Source: Candidatus Yanofskyibacteriota bacterium
Lineage (GTDB): Bacteria; Patescibacteriota; Minisyncoccia; 2-02-FULL-40-12; GWA2-44-9
Direction of reading: 5' to 3'
DNA length: 54,401 bases
NCBI GenBank assembly: GCA_020847715.1
Contig: JADLBM010000013.1
Span: forward strand, 1-54,401
Part shown: one piece after another, positions 23,601 through 31,985 of the stretch
Numbering within the stretch: the stretch's first letter is position 1
Layout: every line of letters begins with the position of its first letter
Notes under the pieces: generated by a model
Databases searched by the model: none
What the model was told of the DNA's origin: nothing
What the model saw: the letters and a program-made list of their open reading frames with translations, nothing else
Translations under genes and position numbers: made by a program

Positions 23601-23767
23601 AGCTTGCTGGCACGATAGCTCCGCCAGAAGCGCACGACACCGTAGGCGGCGATAAGAAGGCCGAGCCCTTGCGCGCCAGGGCTATCGTCGTACCCGCCAT
23701 ACACAAACAGGAACACCCCCGCCGCGAGGAGGAGAATCGAGAGGAGAGTTCGAAATGTTGAGTTCAT
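23597..23767 (-). CDS. Small two-helix membrane protein
   Basis: 56 residues from MNSTFRTLLSILLLAAG (or 61 from the ATG at 23782). Two helices (about 7-25 and 34-48) joined by a YGGYDDSPG loop, ending in basic residues (WRSYRASKL). No Shine-Dalgarno is clear for either start. Followed by the coupled 23-residue ORF. Unknown function. Confidence 0.55.
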   Translation of the reverse strand: MNSTFRTLLSILLLAAGVFLFVYGGYDDSPGAQGLGLLIAAYGVVRFWRSYRASKL

Positions 23768-23810
23768 AGAAGATACTCGCATTCACGTTTTCCCGCGCAG
23801 AGCTGGGAGT

Positions 23811-24380
23811 CTATCTCTTTGTAAGAACGAGCAGGAAGTCCTCTTCCTTTTCTTTGATATCAAATGCGATATCCGTTCGCTTGCCAAGGATTCCCCGAAT
23901 CAGGTCCACCTGCTCCTCAAGAATCGGGTATGCACGGAACACGCCCTCGGGCCGGAGGACTCGAAGCACCTCGCGAATAGTCGCTTCGATTTCTTCGGGA
24001 TGTGAGAGGTAATACGGCACCGAATACAGCGCGTAGATGCGCTCGAAGGTTTCGTCGCGGAACGGGAGCGCCTCTGCTGTAGCCGCAAGGGATCTCGGCG
24101 CAGGACTCTTTCTCCCAGCCATCCGCATATCCCGCTCGGTTGAAGGCAGCGCAAGGTCTTCCTCCTCGCGCAGTCCGAGTCGCGGATCCACGGAAATGAT
24201 TTTGCTTTTGAGATGAAGAGCGCCGGCCTCTTTTGCCAAGCGTTGCTGGATGCCCGCTCCTAAATCCAAAATGAGCGCATTGGGATTATTGAAATCCGCC
24301 TCGGGAATCTCGAGGTCCTCAAGGTATTCAAAGAGTCCGCGGTTCGTCAATATTGTTTCTCGAAAATCAGATTTTTCCAT
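23811..24380 (-). CDS. SAM-dependent methyltransferase (class I fold)
   Basis: 189 residues. Motif I is LILDLGAGIQQRLAKEA at about 36-52, followed by ISVDP (acidic end of strand two, about 63), AEALPFRDETFERIYALYSVPYYL (about 101-124) and VLRVLRPEGVFRAYPI, which matches the Methyltransf_11 pattern. Substrate unknown. Start context is weak: AAGG about nine bases upstream. Confidence 0.75.
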   Translation of the reverse strand: MEKSDFRETILTNRGLFEYLEDLEIPEADFNNPNALILDLGAGIQQRLAKEAGALHLKSKIISVDPRLGLREEEDLALPSTERDMRMAGRKSPAPRSLAATAEALPFRDETFERIYALYSVPYYLSHPEEIEATIREVLRVLRPEGVFRAYPILEEQVDLIRGILGKRTDIAFDIKEKEEDFLLVLTKR

Positions 24381-24430
24381 ACCACAGTTACCTTACGCCC
24401 TCGGATGTGGTGGTGCAAGCGCTTTTTCAT

Positions 24431-24458
24431 ACAAAAAGCGGCGTTGCTAGGCGCCGCT
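24431..24458 (-). terminator. Orphan minus-strand hairpin terminator
   Basis: AGCGGCG/CGCCGCT stem with TTTTTGT on the minus strand, 50 bases upstream of the methyltransferase start. No minus-strand gene ends just before it, so it may guard against readthrough or end an unseen RNA. Confidence 0.5.
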
Positions 24459-24471
24459 TAAGAGACTGATG

Positions 24472-24500
24472 TTGACCAAACTAGAATTGCATGGTAAATA
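24472..24500 (+). promoter_or_regulatory. Promoter TTGACC-17-TAAATA
   Basis: Upstream of the 97-residue gene; leader with GAGGTG. Confidence 0.65.
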
Positions 24501-24517
24501 ATGCGCAGAGGTGATAC

Positions 24518-24811
24518 ATGCCACGCAAGCAAGGGTCGTCACGAGCATCCACGAAGCCCGTCGTGGTACGAACATCGGAAATAACCGCACGCGTGCGGCC
24601 CGACATCGTTAAGTTCATCGAGAGCCTCGGCTATGCCAAGAAGAAGGCAGAGGCGTTCGCGGACGGCTACCTAGCCGCGGTCGCGAAGCTCCCCCTCCTC
24701 GGGAAGCTCCGGGCACTCACGCAGCAGGATGATCACTGCATGGCCGCCGGCTTCAAGGCTGCCGGAATCAGCGAGGAGGAAGCGTTGAAGCGCAGGGACA
24801 ACAAGATGTAG
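24518..24811 (+). CDS. Small basic hypothetical protein
   Basis: 97 residues. GAGGTG lies six bases before the ATG. Basic disordered start (MPRKQGSSRASTKPVVV), then RVRPDIVKFIESLGYAKKKAEAFADGYLA, a helical region with a likely DNA- or protein-binding look, and a helical end (FKAAGISEEEALKRRDNKM). No family recognised. Single-gene cassette. Confidence 0.6.
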   Translation: MPRKQGSSRASTKPVVVRTSEITARVRPDIVKFIESLGYAKKKAEAFADGYLAAVAKLPLLGKLRALTQQDDHCMAAGFKAAGISEEEALKRRDNKM

Positions 24812-24817
24812 TCCGCC

Positions 24818-24851
24818 AAGACCGGAAGCTCATGTAGCTCCGGTCTTTTTT
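24818..24851 (+). terminator. Terminator of the 97-residue gene
   Basis: AGACCGGA/TCCGGTCT stem with TTTTTT tail. Confidence 0.9.
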
Positions 24852-24907
24852 ATGCACCTCAGCCACTCGAACTCGGATGTGGCGGTGCAGCAGGCTGCTC
24901 CTCGCAA

Positions 24908-24935
24908 CAAAAAGCCCGCCGAGTAAGCGGCGGGC
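24908..24935 (-). terminator. Terminator of the 64-residue membrane protein
   Basis: GCCCGCCG-AGTAAG-CGGCGGGC with TTTTTGTTG on the minus strand. Confidence 0.9.
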
Positions 24936-24949
24936 ACAAGACGGCGCTC

Positions 24950-25144
24950 CTAGTAGCCGAGATAGCGGGCGGTAGCGGCGGCAAGGAACACGAGTGCTCC
25001 TGCGGCGATGTTCGTGAGATCGAACTCAACCTCGGCTCCTGTACCGCGAAGGCGGAAGCTCATGTAGGTCATCACTGCGAACTGACCCACAACGCTGACA
25101 ACGCCCAACCAGAACAGGAAATTGGAAACGATGTGCTCAGGCAT
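24950..25144 (-). CDS. Small two-helix membrane protein
   Basis: 64 residues. GAGGAG lies five bases before the ATG. Helices at about 8-28 and 45-60, joined by RLRGTGAEVEFDLTN. No family recognised. Own promoter and terminator. Confidence 0.6.
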   Translation of the reverse strand: MPEHIVSNFLFWLGVVSVVGQFAVMTYMSFRLRGTGAEVEFDLTNIAAGALVFLAAATARYLGY

Positions 25145-25161
25145 AAGCCCTCCTCCTCGTC

Positions 25162-25189
25162 TTTATACAGACGCCCCCCAGAAAAACAA
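25162..25189 (-). promoter_or_regulatory. Promoter TTGTTT-16-TATAAA
   Basis: Upstream of the 64-residue gene. Confidence 0.6.
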
Positions 25190-25230
25190 GAGTCTGAGCT
25201 TCAAATCCAGGCCTCTCGCAACACGTGAAA

Positions 25231-25260
25231 GAAAACGAGTGCCATGTGGCGCTCGTTTTC
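25231..25260. terminator. Symmetric hairpin at the left edge of the island
   Basis: GAAAACGAG with inner TGCC-ATGT-GGCG and CTCGTTTTC. A/T-rich flanks allow termination on either strand, but no gene ends next to it. It marks the point where base composition falls. Confidence 0.5.
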
Positions 25261-25500
25261 TTCATGCTGCGATGTGTGGTTCAGTACCAAGTTATGTCCC
25301 AGTTTTAAAGGCTTTTTGGGCGCTTTTTATTCCCGAAGTGTGACCCGTCTAGGTCTATCTTTTTTCCGAGAGTTTCGAAAGTTTTGTCCCTAAAGTGCCA
25401 ATTTATAGAATACTCGGGAAATTAAATTTAACTATATGAAATAAGGCTTTTATTGAAAATATGGGCCCACTTTCAAAAGGTACAAAACTTTTGTTATTCC
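25261..25500. other. AT-rich intergenic region, no gene seen
   Basis: About 240 bases between the hairpin and the promoter of the HTH gene. I see short ORFs only and no convincing direct repeat with the right end of the island. Confidence 0.5.
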
Positions 25501-25509
25501 TGGTACGAT
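25501..25509 (+). promoter_or_regulatory. Extended -10 (TGgTACGAT), leaderless start
   Basis: Six bases before the ATG at 25516, so the island gene uses the host's leaderless format. Confidence 0.55.
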
Positions 25510-25515
25510 GGACTC

Positions 25516-26094
25516 ATGGATCAAGGGCAAGAACCTAAAAAACGACGGTGGAGACGGAAGGAAAAGCCCTCTACCGTTTACAGTATAGCATTACCATTCG
25601 GCTTAGTCCTCCACGTGAAGAAGAGCACTGCTGCTTGGTGGATGGACCAACAGAAGGTCCACATGCTCATTGCCGCCTTCTCTATAGGGTCAACGATCCC
25701 GGAGGCTTGTAGTTACGCGGAGATTAGCGTAAGGCAGTATAAATATTTTGTGCAAGAGTACCCCGTCTTTGCGGAGGCAAGAAAGGGCTACGTCTCTAAG
25801 CTGAGTATCATGGCAAAGATGGCTATAGTGAAAGCCATCAAAGCCGGAGATCTAAAAACCGCATGGAAATGGCTTGAGAAGAAAGACCCGGAATTTGCTC
25901 GTCCATCGCGCAGAAAGAAAGGTGTAAGAGAGGAGCGAATCGAGCAAAGAAGAAAAGAAAATGAGGAGTGGAATCGCCAACATGGGATCAAGCCCGCAGA
26001 AATATCAGACGAGGAGCTCCAAGCACTTGAACAGCTGCGCGCCGCCAGAAGAAAAAGAATCCAAGAGGAGGCCAGGAAGCGCTCTGGTCTGTAG
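25516..26094 (+). CDS. HTH-containing, terminase-small-subunit-like protein
   Basis: 192 residues from MDQGQEPKKRRWRRKEK, chosen because a TACGAT box is six bases upstream. Residues about 48-85 (MLIAAFSIGSTIPEACSYAEISVRQYKYFVQEY) read as a homeodomain-like HTH of the phBC6A51 or terminase-small-subunit kind. A helical arm (AGDLKTAWKWLEKKDPEFA) and a long charged coiled C terminus follow. Probably DNA binding. It converges on the restriction gene with 11 bases between stops. A phage or integrative-element origin is likely. Confidence 0.65.
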   Translation: MDQGQEPKKRRWRRKEKPSTVYSIALPFGLVLHVKKSTAAWWMDQQKVHMLIAAFSIGSTIPEACSYAEISVRQYKYFVQEYPVFAEARKGYVSKLSIMAKMAIVKAIKAGDLKTAWKWLEKKDPEFARPSRRKKGVREERIEQRRKENEEWNRQHGIKPAEISDEELQALEQLRAARRKRIQEEARKRSGL

Positions 26095-26105
26095 CAGTAT
26101 AGAAA

Positions 26106-27899
26106 TTAAGCCCAGGCCTCAATCAATCCCGGAAACGCAGTAATCCAATCGGATGGATTGTTAAAGTCGGCGATCTTATCTGCAAAATTCTGTAGCAAGG
26201 AAAGTAATTCTGTATGAGACAGCCCTCCTGAAGCAATCTTATCTCTCGCAATCTTTAGAACGGCAACAAATTGTTCGAGACTCAACGGTATTATTATCTG
26301 CCGCTTCCCCTCGTAGCCAGCTGTATTACTTCCCCAAAAAGTGTTGAGTGTATCCCTGTGAACGAAGGGGGCGACAAAAATACAGAATGTCTTTTCAAAG
26401 CCAGATCTCTCTTCAAAATCTCTATGGTGCCGCATTACGGGCTGACCCTCTGCATACCATTGATCGCGACCAAGAAGTAAGGTTGTCTCTACGGTCATTC
26501 CGAAGCTTTCGTAGTAACATTCAATATCTGAGATATTTGAACGAAAACCAATCGGAATACCGTCATCGCCTATGGTATAGCTTGGTGCGATATCTGTTGC
26601 ATCGTTGAGAACCATAAGGGCTCGAGATGTATACCACTCAAAATCAAGTGACGGACGAGCGGTCAAAGTCTCATATCCTCGGCTCATAATAGTTTCGAGT
26701 CTTCCTATGCATTCATTCAAAGCATCAATGTTATAGCGTAGGTCTTTTAATTTCTTAATGCGCACCTCATTAAGCTTCGCCTCGAGACTTTCCACTTTTC
26801 CGCTTGATGTCAGTGACTGAATCTTTGAGAGATATTCGGCAACATTCTCTTCGCCCGCCTCCTGTTTTAGTACTTCAGACAAATTCTCAGTAATTTGAAC
26901 CAGGTCTCCCTCATTCTGCCAAGGCAACGGTACAGCCTCTGTATTATTGAGATAATCAAAATATTCTTCATACGAAGCGAAGCCCCTGGCAGTCGCAGGT
27001 ATATTTTCAATAATTGCTCTCACTTCGACCTCCTTATCCTTGGCAATATCGATATGAGTATCGCCACCCCGCAAAGCAATGAGACCAGAGACGCGAAAAT
27101 AACGCAGCGAAGAGTCGGTGTAATCTTTTAAATCGCCCAAAGCGGTCTCAATCTTTTTCCCAGCCCCAAATATTTCTTGGGCGCGAGCAATGGAGTATTC
27201 GTTTATAAAATCAGTTTTATCCTTTCCGGATTTAGATTCTTTTTCTGTTCTAAAAGCAATAATACGATTCGCATAGTCTTCAATTTGGTCTTCCTTGATC
27301 AAGGCAGGAGCAAATAGTTGGAATTCCAATTTCGATAATCCCACCGGAGTTTTCCCTCGTTCCGCCCATTTCTTATTTACTAAAGAAATTAATTTTAACG
27401 TCCCAACAAACGGCCTAATATTATAATCCCCGTATCCCGCTTCAATTTCGTTTGGATACTGCCACTTAAGGAAAAACTTTGTAAATAACTCCTCGTCACT
27501 TATTTCATGCTTTAGCCATTTTTTTGCAAGATCGGTTATTACGACAGCTCCCTTCGATTGGAGGGCGGCGCAAAGACCAAAACGGTTCAACACGCCAGCA
27601 GCTGTTCTACCCCTACCGGCAGCGTCGACATCTCCACGATATTTATCCAAAATCCTTTGAACTATTCCGTCTTCAAGGTCATCCGCAGTATCTTCTGCAT
27701 AAACAGCATCTATTAAGTCCTGTTCTCCCAAAGTTCTTCTTTCAGGCTTATAAAGACGCTTTTTTATTTGTAGCCCAAAGAAAGCTTCTTGTCCGTCCTG
27801 ATCAAAATTCCGACCCTCTAGTTCGGCAAGCGCCCTAAGCATGTTTTCCATGCGTTCCGGATTCCTTATGGTTGTGTTGAAACTCCACGTTTTTACCAT
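26106..27899 (-). CDS. AlwI-family type IIS restriction endonuclease
   Basis: 597 residues, the usual size for AlwI-like enzymes (RE_AlwI). The N terminus (KTWSFNTTIRNPERM) and C-terminal nuclease part (DIECYYESFGMTVETTLLLGRDQWYAEGQPVMRHHRDFE) carry the family's conserved look, with VETTL as the probable metal-binding strand. AlwI relatives cut a few bases outside GGATC; that specificity is inferred from family and partner only. The gene has its own -10 box inside the gap after the methyltransferase stop, so it could be expressed after methylation begins. Confidence 0.82.
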   Translation of the reverse strand: MVKTWSFNTTIRNPERMENMLRALAELEGRNFDQDGQEAFFGLQIKKRLYKPERRTLGEQDLIDAVYAEDTADDLEDGIVQRILDKYRGDVDAAGRGRTAAGVLNRFGLCAALQSKGAVVITDLAKKWLKHEISDEELFTKFFLKWQYPNEIEAGYGDYNIRPFVGTLKLISLVNKKWAERGKTPVGLSKLEFQLFAPALIKEDQIEDYANRIIAFRTEKESKSGKDKTDFINEYSIARAQEIFGAGKKIETALGDLKDYTDSSLRYFRVSGLIALRGGDTHIDIAKDKEVEVRAIIENIPATARGFASYEEYFDYLNNTEAVPLPWQNEGDLVQITENLSEVLKQEAGEENVAEYLSKIQSLTSSGKVESLEAKLNEVRIKKLKDLRYNIDALNECIGRLETIMSRGYETLTARPSLDFEWYTSRALMVLNDATDIAPSYTIGDDGIPIGFRSNISDIECYYESFGMTVETTLLLGRDQWYAEGQPVMRHHRDFEERSGFEKTFCIFVAPFVHRDTLNTFWGSNTAGYEGKRQIIIPLSLEQFVAVLKIARDKIASGGLSHTELLSLLQNFADKIADFNNPSDWITAFPGLIEAWA

Positions 27900-27906
27900 A
27901 TCTCTA

Positions 27907-27912
27907 AGTATA
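27907..27912 (-). promoter_or_regulatory. -10 box (TATACT) of the restriction gene
   Basis: Seven bases before the ATG; separate from the methyltransferase promoter. Confidence 0.5.
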
Positions 27913-27923
27913 CGTTAAATTCT

Positions 27924-29909
27924 CTAGATGTAGTTAGTTACTAAAACTTCCTTGGTGTCAGAATTTTTTGCAGATGTCTGATAGTTTGAATTTCTATAAT
28001 CATGATCAATTCGATGCACCTTGAAATTATTTTCCTTCGCCCATTTTGCTAGCAGGTCATTTTTCCTCCCCTTATGTTCAAGAACGTTGGAAAGGGCGAA
28101 GCGAACACCTCTCTTGTCGAGCTTGGTAAGGGTTGAATGAAGATCTATTTCGTCCTTTTCTGACCATCCGCCCATTTCGTTATAGGAAGCAAGCCCCAAT
28201 AGGTAAGGTGGATCAAGGTAGATGAAATCTTCCTTTCGAAAATTAATTTTATCAATTTCTCTAAAATCTCCTGAGAGAAAAGATATATTCTTTCTACTAG
28301 CTAATGCATTAAAGTTTGCCAGATTCCTCCGCGAGCTGCCGTTATAATCGCGCTTGCCTACAGGCAAGTTAAATTTGCCTTGAGAGTTAAATCTAATCTG
28401 GTTATTAAACGAGTAAAGCACTAGAACTAACAAGTAATAAATCTGGAACTCGCTCTCATCGCTGTTGTATACAGCACGAAGTCTCAAAAAGGACTCCTTA
28501 TTGAACATTCCCAGCCCTCCAGAGCTCTCGCATTTATAGCGATCATACCCATAGATAAAGCTCTGACTCAGTCCATACTTTTTTACAATCTCTACCAGAG
28601 TTTGATTAAGTTCTTCAAAGTTAGTTTTTTGTATAAGATTTAGAATCTCAATTACCTTCGGATTGTTATCAATACAAACTATCTTCTCAGCAGCCGCATT
28701 TATACCAACATTGGCTCCTCCGCAAAACATGTCATAAAACGTCCCAATCTTCTTTGGGAACAGATTAAAGAGTTGGGGAAGAAGCTTATGCTTCCCGCCG
28801 GTGTAGTTTAGGGGTGACTTAACGTAGTCCGGCAAGTGAGTATTGGTTGGCATATCAATCTTGATCGGCGCAATACTCTTTTTCTGACTCACCGCACAAA
28901 AGAAAACTCGTTCTTTCAAATTATCTTTTGATGATCTCCCTGTGGTGAATTGGTTAAACGGTTGATCATAAATCTTGACCGAACCCTTTCTCTCCAATGC
29001 AGATAAAATCTCATGATCACTTATACGCGACTGCGACCGAGCGTCTCCACTAGTTCCCATGTCGTTATATGACACGAGAATAAACTTCGCATCGATGTCG
29101 TTGATTAATTCACTAAAAGCACTACCGGCAGATTTGAGACTATAGCGGCTTTTAATATGGTCTCTATTAATTTTCTTAGCAACCCCGTAGACTTTTTCTT
29201 TCTTCCATTCGGCAATATTTTCCAGTAAGTGGTATGCGTCAGAATATTGCCGAGAATTGTATGGAGGATCTATATAAACAACGTCAGCCCTGATCTTTTT
29301 AACAAGCGCATTTGCATCCATTTTGAAAATTTTGGCTTTGGTTTTACGATTTTTGATTTCGAGAGGTTTCAGCTCGAGACGTTTTTGAACGATTTTAACC
29401 TTTCGATAGGCATCGTAGTGGCCCACCGTATTTGCAATTCGATCCAATGCATACATTAGTGAGGTTACTAAGTAAGCCCTTTCCCGCTCGTTAATCTTGC
29501 TTGCTCTATATAAACTTTCGATATCCTCCCGGATATACCCTATACGTTTTGAATTCTCTAGGTCGAAATATGTATTCGCGAAATTCTTTGAAAAGTAGTT
29601 ATGTCCGATTTTACCAAGATTGTTATAACCGACGATGAGATCAGTTAATAAACTAGCCCTGAGCTTGCCATTGCCAAAAAAGGCTAAGAAAGCAAGGTAA
29701 TTTGATTCAAGAATATCGTTAACAACAATATCGGCTTCATTGTGGAAATGATCAGCTACTACCCCGGTTCCAGCAAAAATATCAGCGAATGAGGCATATT
29801 TGACTCGTTCTTTGCCTAAGATATCTCTTATTAAAGGCAATAATTTAGTCTTACTGCCTAGATACCTACGTTGGCCTATAGAAATATTTCCAAAACCTGC
29901 ATCTTTCAT
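27924..29909 (-). CDS. Fused double Dam-family adenine methyltransferase
   Basis: 661 residues with two D12-class N6-adenine methyltransferase domains. Domain 1 (1-350): SAM site FADIFAGTGVVADHF at about 37-51 and catalytic DPPYNSRQYSDAY near 215. Domain 2 (about 360-661): YTGGKHKLLPQLFNLFPKK, FYDMFCGGANVG and DPPYLLGLASY. A fused pair suits an asymmetric site such as GGATC, where each strand needs its own enzyme, as in M.AlwI. It would protect host DNA from the endonuclease encoded downstream. TAAAAT lies six bases before the ATG. Confidence 0.85.
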   Translation of the reverse strand: MKDAGFGNISIGQRRYLGSKTKLLPLIRDILGKERVKYASFADIFAGTGVVADHFHNEADIVVNDILESNYLAFLAFFGNGKLRASLLTDLIVGYNNLGKIGHNYFSKNFANTYFDLENSKRIGYIREDIESLYRASKINERERAYLVTSLMYALDRIANTVGHYDAYRKVKIVQKRLELKPLEIKNRKTKAKIFKMDANALVKKIRADVVYIDPPYNSRQYSDAYHLLENIAEWKKEKVYGVAKKINRDHIKSRYSLKSAGSAFSELINDIDAKFILVSYNDMGTSGDARSQSRISDHEILSALERKGSVKIYDQPFNQFTTGRSSKDNLKERVFFCAVSQKKSIAPIKIDMPTNTHLPDYVKSPLNYTGGKHKLLPQLFNLFPKKIGTFYDMFCGGANVGINAAAEKIVCIDNNPKVIEILNLIQKTNFEELNQTLVEIVKKYGLSQSFIYGYDRYKCESSGGLGMFNKESFLRLRAVYNSDESEFQIYYLLVLVLYSFNNQIRFNSQGKFNLPVGKRDYNGSSRRNLANFNALASRKNISFLSGDFREIDKINFRKEDFIYLDPPYLLGLASYNEMGGWSEKDEIDLHSTLTKLDKRGVRFALSNVLEHKGRKNDLLAKWAKENNFKVHRIDHDYRNSNYQTSAKNSDTKEVLVTNYI

Positions 29910-29915
29910 ATCTAA

Positions 29916-29921
29916 ATTTTA
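29916..29921 (-). promoter_or_regulatory. -10 box (TAAAAT) six bases before the methyltransferase ATG
   Basis: Leaderless spacing; no TG extension. Confidence 0.5.
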
Positions 29922-30006
29922 GCTTATTCCCCATTAGATAAAAGGCCGAGTTATCCACTTTTCGGCATATGGACTTATTCGCCCGGGTCCGGCATTTGTT
30001 GTGTTG

Positions 30007-31284
30007 ATGGATAATACTGAACCAGAACCAATACGTTATTGCCTTTACGCCCGGAAATCCACCGAGGCCGAAGAAAGACAGGCCCTTTCGATAGACTCGC
30101 AGATCAAGGAGATGCTCATCGTTGCGCAGCGCGATGATTTGAACATCGTGGACATTTATCGCGAAGCACATTCAGCGAAAGACTGCGGCCAGAGGCCGGT
30201 ATTTAATAAATTGCTCACCGAACTGCGCGAAGGAAAGTTCAACGGCATACTTGTTTGGCACCCGGATCGGCTAAGTAGAAATGCCGGAGATCTTGGCGCC
30301 GTGGTGGACCTATTCGATCAGAAAAAGCTTGTCGAGATCCGCACCTACAGCCAGCGCTTCACGAATAATCCGAACGAGAAGTTCCTTCTGATGATTTTGA
30401 TATCGCAGGCGAAACTGGAGAATGACAACAAGAGCGTTAACGTGAAGCGCGGCCTCAAAACAAAATGTGAGATGGGGCTCTGGCCTTCGGTCGCACCCAC
30501 CGGATATCTCAATTCAAAGAATCGAGACCAGAAAGGAGTCATCTTCATTGACCCTCAGCGCGCGCCGGTTATAAAGGAAATGTTTGAGAAGGTGGCATCG
30601 GGCTGGAGCGGCCGGAAAATTTATAATTGGCTTAAAGAGATTAAATTCCTCACGAGAACCGGAAAGCCCCTCACCTTCAGCAATATCTACGTCATTCTCA
30701 ACAACAACTTTTATCATGGGACATTTGAGTACCCGAAAAATAGCGGCCGATGGTTCCAGGGAAAACACGTGCCACTTATAAGTAAAGACTTATTCGACAA
30801 AGTTCAACGACAATTACAGCTACATAGGAAAGTTCGAATCGGCGGCAAAGAGTTTGCATTTACGCGGCTTATGTCCTGTGGACTCTGTGGGTCAGGAATT
30901 AGCGCCGAGGAGAAATTCAAAAACTTGAGCGACGGGACCGTGGCCAAATATATCTACTACGGGTGCACGAGGGGAAGAGATCGTAACTGTAAAGGAGGAT
31001 ATATCGAGGAAAGACAGCTTGTAGCTCAACTTCTAGAGATGATGGATAAAATAGACCTTGATCGATCGGGCGTTCGTCGCAAGCTTGAGTCAGAAATCGA
31101 GCGCCATAAAAGATTTCACTCGAACATTATGGGAAAGCCGGAAGAGGAATATCGCGCAAAAGATGTAGATATCCGGAACTATGCTAAGTACGTTCTGACT
31201 GATGGTTCCGTCTTCGAAAAACGCGATCTGCTCGGAAGTCTAAAAAGCAAGATAACAGTAACGAATAAAAACATACACATATAA
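30007..31284 (+). CDS. Serine recombinase (resolvase/invertase type with zinc ribbon)
   Basis: 425 residues from MDNTEPEPIRYCLYARKS (a GTG six bases earlier is also possible; no ribosome site favours either). The catalytic serine is in YARKSTEAEE, and the DRLSRNAGDL and Q-x-R motifs follow. A recombinase domain (about 160-270) and a zinc ribbon (CGLCGSGIS then CTRGRDRNCKGGYI, about 293-335) end the protein. It is shorter than phage large serine integrases (450-700). Probably mobilises the island. Divergent from the methyltransferase. Confidence 0.85.
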   Translation: MDNTEPEPIRYCLYARKSTEAEERQALSIDSQIKEMLIVAQRDDLNIVDIYREAHSAKDCGQRPVFNKLLTELREGKFNGILVWHPDRLSRNAGDLGAVVDLFDQKKLVEIRTYSQRFTNNPNEKFLLMILISQAKLENDNKSVNVKRGLKTKCEMGLWPSVAPTGYLNSKNRDQKGVIFIDPQRAPVIKEMFEKVASGWSGRKIYNWLKEIKFLTRTGKPLTFSNIYVILNNNFYHGTFEYPKNSGRWFQGKHVPLISKDLFDKVQRQLQLHRKVRIGGKEFAFTRLMSCGLCGSGISAEEKFKNLSDGTVAKYIYYGCTRGRDRNCKGGYIEERQLVAQLLEMMDKIDLDRSGVRRKLESEIERHKRFHSNIMGKPEEEYRAKDVDIRNYAKYVLTDGSVFEKRDLLGSLKSKITVTNKNIHI

Positions 31285-31363
31285 GCAGAGGCGGCGTGGG
31301 CAATTTGACTTATTTTTGTTTAGGAGCCAAACTGTCTTTAACAATACTAGTCAAACATAAACT

Positions 31364-31981
31364 ATGGCACTCACAAACTCCTATCTTGTCACAACAAAAA
31401 ACCTCGAAGCTTTCTTTAACGCTTTGGTTACAGCACAAGCTCCAGAGCGCTTTACCCAAAAGTTCTTGGAGTCTTTGGAATTCAAAAGTTCCAACGATCG
31501 TTTGTACATTGGCCTGATGAAGGGCTTGGGATTTGTTGACGAAGCTGGAATACCGCAAGACAGATACTATAGATTTCTAGACCAAACACAGTCAAAGAAG
31601 GTCTTGGCCGAAGGCATCAAGGAAGCTTATGGTGACTTATTTGCTGTGCAGACTAAGGCAAATGAGCTGACCGCACAGGATGTCAAAAATAAATTGAGAA
31701 CCCTTACGCAAGGCAAGAAAACGGATAACGTTCTTCAATTAATGGCCAATACGTTTAGGGCGCTTTGTGATTATGCTGACTGGTCAAGTGGACCTAAGCT
31801 AAAAATTGAAGAACAAAAACCGAAGCAAGAGGTGGGCTCGCTCAGCAAAGAGCAACCCAAACCAACTAACGCACAATTGGCTGGTGAGTTTCACTACAAT
31901 ATCCAAATCCATCTACCAGAGTCTAGGGATCAGGCTGTTTACGATGCCATATTCAAGAGCCTTAAAGACCACCTGTTTTAA
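31364..31981 (+). CDS. DUF5343-like protein
   Basis: 205 residues. The N-terminal 130 are helical with the pattern of DUF5343 (LEAFFNALVTAQAPERFTQKFLESLEF, LMKGLGFVDEAGIPQDRYYRFLDQTQSKKVLAEGIKEAYGDLF), which looks like a winged-helix or SAM-like reader. A Lys/Gln/Pro-rich linker leads to a short beta end (EFHYNIQIHLPESRDQAVYDAIFKSL). Four bases before the HEPN gene. The family often occurs beside HEPN-type genes in accessory DNA; function uncharacterised. Start context has no clear Shine-Dalgarno. Confidence 0.65.
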   Translation: MALTNSYLVTTKNLEAFFNALVTAQAPERFTQKFLESLEFKSSNDRLYIGLMKGLGFVDEAGIPQDRYYRFLDQTQSKKVLAEGIKEAYGDLFAVQTKANELTAQDVKNKLRTLTQGKKTDNVLQLMANTFRALCDYADWSSGPKLKIEEQKPKQEVGSLSKEQPKPTNAQLAGEFHYNIQIHLPESRDQAVYDAIFKSLKDHLF

Positions 31982-31985
31982 GTAT

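Noticed and set aside
29951-29958. DnaA-box-like TTATCCAC before the serine recombinase
   Set aside because: Single copy without AT-rich unwinding element or dnaA/dnaN nearby, so not evidence of an origin.
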